64,000 bases of DNA from Balamuthia mandrillaris (GCA_031835245.1 JAVKOQ010000156.1:66183-130182), one strand, 5' to 3'. Shown: positions 44,687 through 55,566, counted from the first letter of the stretch. Numbers and translations are program-made. Notes: generated by a model from the sequence alone, not told the origin.

Positions 44687-44729
44687 GGAGAGAGTTTGTG
44701 TTGAAGATTGGGTTTTACCGGGACTGCAT
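40675..44729 (-). CDS. diacylglycerol kinase with three C1 domains
   Basis: Twelve exons (44729-44719, 44592-43655, 43536-43424, 43356-43248, 43183-43092, 43010-42888, 42759-42637, 42566-42409, 42267-42129, 42061-41237, 41159-41028, 40926-40675) sum to 1005 codons. After about 260 disordered residues come C1-1 (PTYCDHCGNLIW, HMEC), a weaker C1-2 (YCNYCRKLI, HHDC) and C1-3 (HHWIEGNLDAGHTCLYC, HNEC). The catalytic core has LLNRRSGAQQG, LLNPLQIHDL, CGGDGTVGWV and PLGTGNDLSR, and the accessory domain NNYFSVGIDAKVALDFH and SSYASGTNPWG. A Ser/Glu-rich insert (about 130 residues) splits the accessory domain. Three C1 domains recall DGK-theta and Dictyostelium dgkA. It converts diacylglycerol to phosphatidic acid. 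The first coding exon is only 11 nt. Confidence 0.92.
41191..41227. repeat. (GA)n repeat in a DAG-kinase intron
   Basis: GA run of about 37 bp between exons at 41237 and 41159; CT-rich in the transcript. Confidence 0.85.
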
Positions 44730-44866
44730 TTGCAGACTTTCAAAAAGGGGTGGAAAAAACACACACAGACTAAGGCGCTCTTTGGTCTCTTCTTTTTGTT
44801 GGAAGACCAGGCAACTTCTGCACAATGAATTTATGGTTTTTAAATTACTTTTTTTTTGTTTTTTAT

Positions 44867-44872
44867 GTCGAC
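44867..44872. promoter_or_regulatory. GTCGAC palindrome in the divergent promoter 44730-45019
   Basis: Reads ATGTCGACAA, 138 bp upstream of the DAG kinase ATG and about 150 bp upstream of the gene at 45020. The rest of this 290-bp region holds a GA-free, T-rich stretch and no gene. Confidence 0.4.
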
Positions 44873-45019
44873 AAAAATTATTCAGTGACTCCTCATCCCA
44901 CTACCGTTGGTTGACTGTTTGGCGCCATTTCCTCTGTTTCCCGCCAAAAGCGTCACTTCATAATTACAGTATTTCTTATTTTTTTTTTTTTTTTGTTGTG
45001 TCTGGTTTTGACAGAAAAA

Positions 45020-46177
45020 ATGTGGAAAGCAAGGGCGACCGTGAGAGCCTGCAGTAGTTCTATTGGACAAGCATTTTTGGAGATTCGAGTAACCTTCACC
45101 AACTCCAAGCAAACTTCATCGGCTCAATACACCATAATTTCTTCCATCGTCCGCCTTGAGCTCACGTCTGGTTCTCACAAACTATGCCTTGAGTCGCCAC
45201 TCCTCTTTGAAAACATCTATCCACATCAAAGCGCAACATATCGTGTTCCACTGCGCAAGGATATAGTTATTCCATTTCATCAAGCTCGCGCAGGAATGCT
45301 AATCGCCTGCGACTGCACGATTGCAGGTATTAATCTAAGAGATCTCCACTCCTTGTTTCTGTGATTGTGTTATAATTCTTTTTTTTCTTCTTTATCATCG
45401 TCTTGATTTTCTTTTCTTTCATCTTCTTTGTCCTCTTGTTTTTATTTGTGTTCTTCATCCCTTTCACTTTGCTAATGAGTACCTGTCACAGGTCTAGAAA
45501 CTTCTGCAATCAAATCAGATGAAATGAATACCGTTCACCGAACCCAGGCTTTCGATTACACCTTCAGGTTGAACCAGTTGGATCTGGGATTCTGGATAGA
45601 AAAGTTACTTCCTCTCCTTAGTAAACGGTCCCTTTTGATTGAGGTGGAGTTGCCTGAACTACCCAACGTTGAAGGCCTCGACTCTTGGATCGCTAATGAC
45701 TTTGCTTGTATCTATCAACTCCTTGAGAAGATGATCGCAGCTGCCCACCAACGAAACAGCGACACCATCTTCATAGCCGCAAGGGATGCCGCTGATGTGT
45801 TCTACGACGGCAGAAAAGAAAAGTTGTTCAAGAGGATGCCTGGCCTGAAGGACTTTATCGAGTGCAGGTGGGGAGCTGAAAAGAATGAGCAACCATGGGC
45901 CAAAAGGTGGAAAATTTTCAAACAACTGCGTCAGATTATCAATGAGGGGCACCATGGTCAAGGAAACTTAGTGACGGCGATGTTTGTGGCTACACAACTT
46001 CCTCCTGTCATGCTCTACTTCATCAACGCGGCTATTGATATGCTGAGGGAGAGGGAAATGTCCTCATCTTCAGAAAGCAGCGATAGCGACGAGGAGACAG
46101 AAAAAGGAAAAGAAAAAGAAGAGTTCCCCTGTGGCCAGAATTATGACTCTTCAAAGGACTTACCAAAACGTAAATAG
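45020..46177 (+). CDS. unrecognised two-exon gene
   Basis: Exons 45020-45326 and 45492-46177 give 330 residues. The first 105 residues look beta-rich (AFLEIRVTFTN, SSIVRLELTSG, YRVPLRKDIVIPF) and loosely recall an arrestin-like or Ig-like sandwich. Residues 130-290 are mainly helical with a distinctive core (PWAKRWKIFKQLRQIINEGH) and a hydrophobic helix VTAMFVATQLPPVMLYFIN. The tail is Ser/Glu-rich and basic. No family was recognised. The ATG at 45020 is preceded by an A-run typical of starts here. Confidence 0.65.
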
Positions 46178-46236
46178 ACAGTGCAATAAACTACAATTAT
46201 TGAGCTACGAGCAGTTTATTATACTTAAGACGTTGC

Positions 46237-46503
46237 TCACTTTTGTCCTCCTTTTCCTGGTTGTTGTTGTTTATGCTGATGAGTGTCTCCACTGCTGAAG
46301 CCTCTCGCTCCCTTCTCCCAGTCCTCCAACCTCTGCTTCTCTGGGTGGGTAACTGGGGCGAACTTCTGGGCAGGCCCTTTTCTCTCGGGGGCGCTCTGCG
46401 CGGTCAGGTTCCCTGTGGGAGACGCGTCTCCTTGCAGCCCGCCTTTCTCTTCCGTTCGTAGCTGCCGCTCAATGTCACCTTGGGTGGGTGTTTTCTTGCT
46501 CAT
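46237..46503 (-). CDS. small hydrophilic protein, unrecognised
   Basis: 88 residues, no intron, ATG at 46503. Very hydrophilic, rich in Gln, Gly, Lys and Glu, with no cysteines or hydrophobic segments; probably intrinsically disordered. It lies in convergent orientation to the gene at 45020. Codon use is GC-leaning like the other real genes and the plus strand gives no better reading. No function proposed. Confidence 0.5.
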   Translation of the reverse strand: MSKKTPTQGDIERQLRTEEKGGLQGDASPTGNLTAQSAPERKGPAQKFAPVTHPEKQRLEDWEKGARGFSSGDTHQHKQQQPGKGGQK

Positions 46504-46869
46504 GTTATTTTTGTTTGTTGTTCAGGTTTTACTTAAAAAAAAAACAAACAAACAAACAAAACAAACACAAAAGATGATGAAAGGGAAAGAAGAAGAAGAA
46601 GAAGAAGAAAGAAAGAAAGAAAGAGGCCCAAAAAGAAAGAGTTTGCATCGTTCTTTCGGTGGATTGGATTTCCGTTTTTTTCAGTTTTTTTGCTTTCTTT
46701 CTTTCGTTCCTCAATTTTTCCAATTTTTTCTTCACTTTTATTCAATTTTCAAAAAATTTCCAATTATCGAAGAAAATTATCGACTTAACCTTTTTCCCTT
46801 TTTCGGAACAGCATTCTTATCATTCCCGATGTTATCATGTCGGCATGAATTACAGAACATTGTGGAGTA
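46504..46869. promoter_or_regulatory. divergent promoter region
   Basis: 366 bp between the small gene (-) and the LRR gene (+). It is A/T homopolymer-rich (A-runs near 46530-46575, T-runs 46670-46760). No gene was seen; the open frames here are low-complexity. Confidence 0.5.
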
Positions 46870-48228
46870 ATGGCGGACAAGAAAGAGGAGGAGGAGAGCC
46901 AAGCGGCCCTCCCCTCCCTGCTCCAACCCTTTGCGCACTCGCCCGTCTGCGACCTCTCCTTCAATGGTTTGACCTCCTTACCGAGCGCCGTTGGCCGGCT
47001 CCGCACTCTGACCCACGTCAACCTCTCCGGCAACAAGCTGACCTCCTTGCCCAGAGAGTTTGGCCAGCTCTCCGCTCTCACCCGCTGCAACCTCTCCCAC
47101 AACACGCTTTTATCCTTGCCCTCCGAGTTTGGCCAGCTCACCGCTCTCACCCGCTGCGACCTATACATCAACGAGCTGACCTCCTTACCGAGAGAGTTTG
47201 GCCAGCTCACCGCTCTTATCCTCTGCAACCTCTCCTACAACAAGCTGACCTGCTTGCCGAGAGAGTTTGGCCAGCTCTCCGCTCTCACCCGCTGCGACCT
47301 CTGGGACAACAAGTTGACCTCCTTGCCCAGGGAGTTTGGCCAGCTCTCCGCCCTTGCCCACTGCAGGTTCAACGGTAACCAGCTGACCTCCTTGCCGAGG
47401 GAGTTTGGCCAGCTCACCGCTCTCACCCGCTGCGACCTCTCCCACAACAAGCTGACCTGCTTGCCCAGAGAGTTTGGCCAGCTCTCCGCTCTCACCCGCT
47501 GCGACCTCCGGTGCAACAAGCTGACCTCCTTGCCCAGAGAGTTTGGCCAGCTCACCGCTCTCAGGTGTTGCAACCTGAATGATAACCCCTTGGCAGCACT
47601 GCCTTGCTCAACGGTTTGGCTTCTTCCGTCCTTGCGGATGTTCTCCCCTCTGCCCTTTCAACAGCTTCAAGCAGCACTTCTCAAACAAACGGAAGAGAAG
47701 GATGACGAGCAGGAGGCGCAGGAAGAGGAGGAAGCGGAGAAGAAGAGAGTGAAGCCCAAGCAATCACTCTCCAAGAGGAACAACCATGCAACTGTGAAAA
47801 GTTTGTGGCACTTGAGCGGAGAGGCGGTGCTGAGGTACAACCTTTTGCCACCAGGCCTGTTGAGCTCTGTTCCAAACCCGCCCTTCACTTGGCTTCCTTC
47901 TTCTTTGAAGGCAGAGAGGACCACAAACCAGCAAGGAATAGAAGAGGAGCAATGCAAAGCAGAGGAAGAGAGTGTGGAGGATGCAGAAGGAGTGTTGCCA
48001 GAAGAAGTGAAGGAAAGACTGGAAAAGTTGCAAAGAAGGTGTGACGTTTGTAAACAGCTGTTCTTGGAGGCAGAAGCGGAGCAGGACGAAGCAGGAGGAG
48101 AAGGACAAACAAGGGAAGTGGCGAGAAGGCATTGGGACGAGGAAAGAGAAGTGTGGTGGAACTTGTCGTGTTGCAGCCAGAGCTGCTTCCTCCAGCCCCT
48201 TGCTGGTTGTTCCCTCGCAACAAAGTAG
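46870..48228 (+). CDS. leucine-rich-repeat protein with C-terminal cysteine motif
   Basis: 452 residues, intronless, ATG at 46870. After about 30 residues come roughly ten LRRs of 23 residues with consensus LTSLPREFGQLSALTRCDL, close to the plant/bacterial-type LTxLPxxxxxLxxL class; the repeat DNA has a 69-bp period with little divergence, pointing to recent expansion. Residues 250-320 are acidic and basic low complexity. Near the C-terminus is a cysteine set (RRCDVCKQLF, then a WW-containing segment and CCSQSC) that could bind zinc. Such LRR proteins are usually scaffolds. Function unknown. Confidence 0.82.
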   Translation: MADKKEEEESQAALPSLLQPFAHSPVCDLSFNGLTSLPSAVGRLRTLTHVNLSGNKLTSLPREFGQLSALTRCNLSHNTLLSLPSEFGQLTALTRCDLYINELTSLPREFGQLTALILCNLSYNKLTCLPREFGQLSALTRCDLWDNKLTSLPREFGQLSALAHCRFNGNQLTSLPREFGQLTALTRCDLSHNKLTCLPREFGQLSALTRCDLRCNKLTSLPREFGQLTALRCCNLNDNPLAALPCSTVWLLPSLRMFSPLPFQQLQAALLKQTEEKDDEQEAQEEEEAEKKRVKPKQSLSKRNNHATVKSLWHLSGEAVLRYNLLPPGLLSSVPNPPFTWLPSSLKAERTTNQQGIEEEQCKAEEESVEDAEGVLPEEVKERLEKLQRRCDVCKQLFLEAEAEQDEAGGEGQTREVARRHWDEEREVWWNLSCCSQSCFLQPLAGCSLATK

Positions 48229-48298
48229 CTTCCTCTTCGCTCTCTCATGAAGTTGAAACAGTGTGTGTATGTTAACGCGTCAAGCAGCTGTTCTGAAC

Positions 48299-48301
<3 letters not shown>

Positions 48302-48375
<74 letters not shown>
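48302..48375. repeat. (GA)n microsatellite in a convergent gap
   Basis: A 74-bp GA run with one break, between the LRR gene (+) and the third SNF2 gene (-). Confidence 0.9.
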
Positions 48376-48377
<2 letters not shown>

Positions 48378-48417
48378 AAAGAAGCATAAATAAGGATTGA
48401 ATTTTTTTGGTTTTGGT

Positions 48418-49748
48418 TTAGACGTCAAAGAGAAAACGAAGGTCGTTAACGGTGAGCCGTTTGTTCTTCTGCTGTCCTTCGTAGGAACCTTCCCCCAACG
48501 TTGCCTCCGCCAACATCTGCTTTTTCTCTTGCAACTTGATAATTCGTTCTTCAATTGTATCCTTTATAAAATTAAAAACACAGTTTGATCAGTTACCAGT
48601 TTAATTCTTTCTTCTCAGAGAAAATAAAGTATACCTTGGTGGTGAAACGAACGACTTGAACTTCTTTGCTCTGACCCAACCGATGTACTCTGTCGATGGC
48701 TTGTAGCTCCGTTGCTGGATTCCACCACAGATCTTTTTTTTTTGGTTTCACGCAAATAAGAAAGAACAAGAACGCGAATCAACTAAACAGAAAAGACAAA
48801 CGAACCAAGAAGAAATACATGAGAAGCGGCGGTCAGGTTCAAGCCCAGGCCGCCTACTTTGAGGGACATTAGCAGGAGGTGGGCATCTCCCTCGCTGAAG
48901 CTGTGCAGCATGGCCGCACGGTTTCTCAACGACAGAGTGCCATCCACACGCACCCATCGTATCCCTTTGTTCAGCGATGATAGATGAGCTTCCACCAAAT
49001 CCAACATTCTATTTTTTGTTTGTTTGAATAGAAAGTGAATATCGGGATAAAATAATCTAAATAAAAGGAAAAAAAAAGAATAAGAAGGAAGTACGAAGTC
49101 CATTGGCTGAAAACAACAGCTTTGTGGCTTTTGTCAGCACTCAACATTTTCTCTATTTCTTCTTCGAGTTTCAACAATTTGGTAGAAGCTTTATCGGTGG
49201 TGTAGCGCAATGGCTCTTTTTAAAGAAAACATGAAGAGTAAAATAACATTAAAAATACAATACGAAAAGGTAAATGCAAACAGTACAAAAACAAAGAATA
49301 ATATACCACTTTCTTCGTCATCAGCATATCCGTCCAGTTCGTTGCCAACGTTGTACTCTTCGTAGACAACTCCGTTCTCTTTTTCTTTGCCTTTGCCTTT
49401 ATCTTTCAGATCATCATTGCTATCAGTTGCTGTCGGTGGAGGGAGTACTTTATGCAGTGGTGCTAACTCATTCGTCTTGACAGCAGTTCTGCATAACTGT
49501 TTTGTTGTGGTTTATGTTTGTTAGTTTTGTTAGAATGAACAAACTGACGAACAAAAATGAATAGAAAGTGTGGTAAGGTAGAGAAAACACATACTGGACA
49601 GTTGGCGTTGACGCTCTCCAACACTCGCAGAATACATTCCTTGCAAAATATAGGACCACAGGGAGTTACCGTTGGCTGTTGTCTCACATCCAAACCTTTC
49701 GATACAGGAAACACAATAAGATCAAACAAATCGTTAATGCTTCCATAA

Positions 49749-49787
<39 letters not shown>

Positions 49788-51540
49788 CGAAAGCAATAAG
49801 AAAGAAAGCACATACAAAGAGCACATTCGACATCTTCGCTGGCCTCACGAATGCGAGCAATCAACTGTTCCGTAAGCCCAAATGCAATTTTGGCGACAAC
49901 AGCAGCAGTGGCGGAAGGTTTTCCATCTGTATCTATCGCACTGTCACGGTGTTGCATAGATCCATCATCTTGCCCTTCGTTTCTTTTATCAACGGTCTGT
50001 TTGAAATTGAGTACACTATTATTTGAAGAGGAGAAGAAACACGACAACCAAACAAAAGACAAATTAGCGTACCAAGAGAGGATGGCTGCAAGCTTGTCGC
50101 AGACGCAATAAAAGCAGTAGAATGCAGCCGTAGTTCTTCATGACAGTTCCTCGTTGAAGGAACTTGTTGAACTGAAGTTGAGTTCTTGTTTCTAGCGCTT
50201 TATAAAACTCCGACTGTACAAAGAGAGTGAAAATAGTCAGAAAAGAAGAGGAAGCAATAGTGATATCAATAATAATAACCTCATCTTGGGACAAAACATC
50301 AATCCGCACTGAAACATGTTTGGGTGGCAATTTTACAATCGGCTTTCCATTGATAATTGTATTTTTCCTTCTGCGCAAGCAAACTGTTTTCAACACAGCC
50401 TGTTTGTTTTGAAAATAGAAAAATTTTAACCACAGGTTAGAGGAAGAGAGGAAGAGGAAGAGAGAGAAAGAGAGAAAACGCACATGGAGTGCAGTGAGCC
50501 CTTGTTCTTGTAGTTGGCGACCACGGGTTGTGTGGCTCGGAGGCTCTTTTGCAGGAAAACGTGCAAACCACCACGTTGGGTCACCATAAGGCATGAAACG
50601 CAAAAACTGAGGGGAATAAGAAAACGCGAACCAACGACTGGATTAATGATAATGAAGACAAGAACGTAGATGAAAGAAAAAGAAAGCAGAAGAAGTCTAT
50701 GAGGAAAAACTAACGCAAAATAAACTGAAGAGATCTTCCAATCTATTTTGGATAGGGGTGCCAGTGAGACACCACCGTCGTTGCGCTTTGAGGCTACAGC
50801 AGGCCAACGCCATTCTGGTCTGCCTATTCTTGATAAGGTGTGCTTCATCTAGTACAACTCTATACCACTTCATTCTGTTTGTCCAAAATAAAATAAGCAT
50901 GAGAAACAAAAGCAGAGAATAGAAAAGAATGTAGAAACTATACGCAAGTGCTCCATCAACCGCCTTAACCGTGAACGTATTTGATAGTGGATTTTGTCCT
51001 GCAGTAGCCGCCTTATACTCAAACGCCAAAGTAGTGTAGGTAGTTAACTGATACAAGTTATTATTCTGTTAGCAAATCAACAGCACCCCTACCTCACAAA
51101 AAAAAAAAAAAAAAAAAAAATGAAAAAAAAAAAAAAGAAAAACACACGAACATACACAATAAAACACGCACCACAATGTCGTAAGTTGAAAGAACCTCAA
51201 CCTCTCTTCTCCTTGAGGCCCCATGATAAAGATAAATGCGTGACAATTCGCCAGGTTTACATTTCTTTCTAAGTTCGCTTTCCCATTGAGCTAAACAAGA
51301 GAGCTGGTATTTGAGATAAACGTAAGAAGAAAAGAAATAAAAAGAAGGGCAAAGGAAGGAAAGGACAATAGTGTACAGGTGCAACAATGAGTGTGCGCTG
51401 AGGTCCTTCGGTCTTGTTTGCAAGAATGCAGGCGATAGTCTCCACCGTTTTTCCACAACCCATTTCGTCCTTTATAAGGGTATACACCAGAGAATAATAT
51501 GATACGAGGAAAAATAAGAAATTGGAAACGTGATACAGCG

Positions 51541-51591
<51 letters not shown>

Positions 51592-53900
51592 CTTACAGCT
51601 AAGATGCCACCAGAAGGATTGATGGAAGCTTCTCTTTCAGTCATCCACTTCATAGCCGCTTTCTGGTAGATGAACAGATCAACATTCAGACCGGGTGGCG
51701 GTTGGATGCTATCGTCATAATAAGTGTCTATGTCGTTGCATTCCAACAGGCCTTTGATGTGTTCCGCAGCAGCTTCTATCGACGTGGATGGCTCTTGTTC
51801 CTTCTCCTTTTCTCTCGCTTCCACGTCCATTGGTTGAGCGTCCTCATCACTACCCAAATCTGTTTCAGCAAAAGGAAGCTGATGTGCCAATAAGGGGGGT
51901 AAAGGAAGAGAAGAAGAGGAAGAACCAGGAGATGAAGAGCCAGAAGATGTTGATGATGACGAAGATGAGGACGAAGGAAGAAGACCTGAGTACAGCGGAA
52001 TGGAAGGGAATGACGAGCTTGAAGTACAATCAATAACAGCCTGTTCGCCAGTTTTGCTAGCGGATGCTGCTTGCAAGACAGCAGAAGACCAATCTCTGAG
52101 GCTAGAAGAAGGAGAAGACGAGGAAGCTACAGAAGCATGAGGATGGAGGCTGCCTGTAGTTATAGAAGTTGGGAATGATTGAGGATGAAAGGTTCCTGGT
52201 TCTGGTTTTACTTGAGGCAACGCAAAAGAGGAGGCAGAGGAAGGAGAAGAAGAAGTGGCAGCAGAAGCACAAGATACAGAAGCAGAACTTGAGGTGAACG
52301 GAGAAGAAGTTGGAAAGGGGGAAGAGGACGAAGAGGAAGGAAAAGAGGCAGGTGTGATGTAAGAGAAAGAGTAAGAAGAACGCCATCTGGGAGTATGAAC
52401 GGTAGAATCTCGCGGAGGAATAACGGTTGGGGACGGGAGAGGGGGAGCAGGAAAAGCAGGAGCAGGTGATACAGAACGCGCTCTCTCTGGCGTTGCTGAG
52501 GGTTCCGAAGCCATTAAAGGTGGTGTTCTTACGATAGCAGCGGCAGGCCGAGGAGCAGGTGGTGGTTGCCGCTGATGTTGTTGCTGCGGTTGTTGAAGTT
52601 GCTGTTGTTGTTGTTGTTGTTGTCGTTCATTGTCAAAAAGGGCTCGTGCTATGGCTTCATCTCTCGCAATTTGTTCCAGACGCAACTGTTCTTCTTCCTG
52701 CAAGAGAGCCTGTTCTTCTTCAAAGAGCCGTTTGGCCAACAGCCAATCTTCGTCTTCTTGTTCTTGCAACTTTTTAACGTATTCATCATTTTCATATGCA
52801 ATTTCATTTGCAGCTTCTTCTTTCTCTTCCTCTTCTTCCTTTTTGCGAATGAAGCATATTGATTGTGGTTGTATTTGCTGTTGAATAAGAGTTTCGGATC
52901 GTACGGGATCGCCATCGCCTAACCCACAAGAATGAACGTGCGTGGAAGAAGAGGTATCCTCTAGCAGTGAAACAACCATTTCGGTCGATCTATCCTCCGA
53001 TGGAAATGCTACGTCTTCATCATCTATGATTATTATCGGCTCCTCCTTCTCTTCCTCTTTCTCTTTCTCTTTTTCTTTGCTTTCGTTGTTGTAGGCAGTG
53101 AAGTGGTGTTTATATGCAACCAAATGTTGAGGTGGCAATTCTTCTTCGATGGAAATGATTACCTTAGGATCGTCTTCACTTATGATATCGCTGACACCTT
53201 CTCCCTCTTTTTCCTTTGCTGTTTCCTCTATCTCTTGCACCTCCGCTTCACTTTCTTTTTCTCTCTCATTTTCCTCTTTCTCCTCCTGTCCGTCTCTGAT
53301 TTCTGCTTGCTGCTCCAACGACTCATTCTATTGGGGAGGGTGAGAGAGAGAGAAGGTGTGTGTATATATATGCGTGTAAGAACAAACGAAACAAAGCAAA
53401 AAAGAAAACAGAAACGCTACCTCCAAACGGCGTCTCTTCGTTGGAGTTGGGTCGTTCACGGCAGCGGGTGTGTATTGTACATCGTCGCTATCATCCACAA
53501 CGTTCACAAAGGCTTCTTCTTCTGCTTCCTCTTGTGTTCCTGCTTCTTTATCTTCTGCTACGTGTGGCCTTTGTTCTGTTTCTTCCAAATTAATTGAAGG
53601 GCTTTCGACGTCCTTCTGATCAAAGCCAACGTTAACATGTCCGTCTTGTGACACAACTTCGACCTCCTGTGAGCAATCCTCTAAAGGCGAAGAAAGAATA
53701 TCGATCAACGAAGAAGATGACAAAGAGGCAGAATTCTGTTGTTGCAAAGAGGAAGGATTAAAATCATCTCCATCCAATCTTCCGCGCTTAATACCGCGCT
53801 TCTCTGTACTTTCTCCGTCACCACCCAAAAGACTTAACGCAGTAGAAGAAGGAGAAGTAGCTCCAAAAGAAGGACTAATCCTCGTTGCTACCTCTTCCAT
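48418..53900 (-). CDS. SNF2-family ATPase with degenerate RING, Rad5/Rad16-like
   Basis: Sixteen exons (53900-53421, 53327-51597, 51469-51377, 51303-51172, 51047-50944, 50874-50715, 50606-50484, 50399-50280, 50213-50073, 49996-49816, 49695-49595, 49496-49307, 49215-49095, 49008-48806, 48732-48635, 48561-48418) sum to 1374 codons. A long disordered N-terminus holds a helical Glu-rich part with a UIM-like [13 protein letters not shown] and poly-Gln. The core follows: [10 protein letters not shown], Walker A DEMGCGKT (about 738-745), [21 protein letters not shown], a RING-like insert (CALC, then CGPIFC, CKEC, CPLC), [18 protein letters not shown] and [16 protein letters not shown] inside SNF2 places it with Rad5/Rad16/HLTF. 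The usual His of the RING is Pro. Confidence 0.9.
51548..51590. repeat. (GA)n repeat in an intron of the third SNF2 gene
   Basis: GA run between exons ending at 51597 and starting at 51469; CT tract in the transcript. Confidence 0.88.
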
Positions 53901-54070
53901 GATCTTCGATCTTCCAATTTGCTACTTTCTTTTTTCGCAAAATCTTCCAAGAAAAAATTTAAATTCTATATATCTGTCGACAGCGAAAATTTGTCGTCAT
54001 TCGTGATATTTTCGATTTTATTTAGAGAAAATTCGAAATTTTCGACCAACAATAGTGACAAATTGGACGG
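53901..54070. promoter_or_regulatory. divergent promoter with GTCGAC palindrome
   Basis: 170 bp between the third SNF2 gene (-) and the glycohydrolase-like gene (+). CTGTCGACAG occurs at 53974-53983, with AAAATTT/AAATTTT blocks around it. Confidence 0.5.
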
Positions 54071-55511
54071 ATGGAGAGCAACAGAAACGATAGCTATGAA
54101 GACCGCTGTGTAGGCTGCTTCCTGGGTGCCATGGTCGGCGACATCCTCGGCGCCCCGGTCGAAGGCTACTCTGCTGCTCGCATCCGCGCCGAGCTCAACG
54201 GCCGTCCTCTCCGAGACTTTATCGACCCCAAGCAAGCCGTTGGTGTCGTCCGTGTAGAGACCCAAACGAGGTTGCAAAGGAGGAAGCTGCAACTACGCGC
54301 CCTGGCGGAGCTCTTCCTCCTGCAATCGGCACGGACGACACCAACGGCTTGCTTGCCATCGCGCGCTCCTTGGTGGACATAAAATGCCGAACATTGCGCA
54401 CTCTCCACAGCCGAAGCCTGGGCTCATGTCGATGCTGCTGCTTCTTCCACTTCTATTGCTGAAAGAGGATACCCTCGCTCTTCGGCCGAAGCTCTTTGAG
54501 GCGTTGCTGTTGGGTGAGGAGGATTACAGGGAGACTGGAAGGAGACGTTTTTCGGAGGGATCCACCTCCAATGGAGGTGCCATGCGGATTGCTCCTATTG
54601 GACTTGCCTTTCGAAACCTTCTTCTGCATTACGCTCCTTCCTCCTCCCCTTTCTCTTCCTCTTCTTCTTCCTCTTCCTTTTCTTCTTCTTCTTCTTTGCC
54701 TATCATCCAACATCAACAAGATGAAGAAGAACAAACAAGAAGAAAGCAAAAGGAAGATGATGAAGATTCCTTTCGCCAGGCCGTGAGAACAGCCATTCTA
54801 TCAACGCACGTTCATCCGGATGCAGTGGACGCAGCCACTGTTCTTGCTCGATGCGTCGCCCTCTGCGCGTTGACTCCTGCTTCTTCGGTTTCAGAACTAC
54901 GGCCAGAACGAGTGTTGAAGTTTGCTCGTGACGGTTCCAGAAGTGTCGCGCTTCGTTCTCGTCTCGATCTTCTCATCAAAGCTTTGTCTCAACCACGATC
55001 ACCACAACAAAAAGAAGGGAAAGGGGAAGCAGAAGGAGATGAAGAACACATGTACGACAAACAAGTTCTGAACTCGTTCTCGGAGTGGTTTCAACTGAAA
55101 GCTGTAGACGCTGTTGCCACCGCATTATGGATGTTTGTTCGTCATGGCCTACCGGCTTCTTCTTCATCTTCATCATATTGTTCTTCAAAACCAGAAGAAT
55201 GTCTCATTCGAACAATAGCCATCGGTGGCGACTGCGACACCATCGGGTGCATGGTGGGAGCTCTCCTGGGGGCCTTGCTAGGGGCTGCATGGCTGCCAGA
55301 AAGATGGTTGCAGCAAATGGAAAATGGAGAGAGAGGAAGGGACCATGCTGTCGAGTTGGCTAAAAGGTTTAGTAGGTTGGACCTAAGAATAGTGTCCGCG
55401 AGAGAAGGAGGAGAAGAACGCGAGGATAAAGCACTGAACGAGAAGAAAGAACTGTTGAGAAGAGATGGGAGAATGGCATTAGAACTAAGAAAGAAGAAAG
55501 TAGTTTCCTGA
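54071..55511 (+). pseudogene. ADP-ribosylglycohydrolase (ARH)-like gene, frame disrupted
   Basis: ARH landmarks occur in order but in changing frames. GCFLGAMVGDILGAPVEGY is in the frame from the ATG at 54071. GTDDTNGLLAIARSL, the metal-binding TDDT, is at about 54333-54380 in the next frame. STAEAWAHVDAAA and ERGYPRSS are in a third stretch. From about 54490 a long clean frame runs to 55511 with STHVHPDAVDAATVLARCVA and the second metal site GGDCDTIGCMVGALLGA. No introns with consistent GT-AG ends explain all shifts, so either several small indels or a decayed gene. Intact ARH proteins remove ADP-ribose from proteins. A Ser-rich/acidic insert (54640-54780) is unusual for the family. Confidence 0.6.
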
Positions 55512-55566
55512 AAAAAGAATAGACTGTGTACTGCAAGAGAGAGAGAGAGAGAAGAAAAAGATAATG

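Noticed and set aside
46870-47570. Regular 69-bp repeats as a possible CRISPR-like array
   Set aside because: The repeats are contiguous without spacers and encode LRRs.
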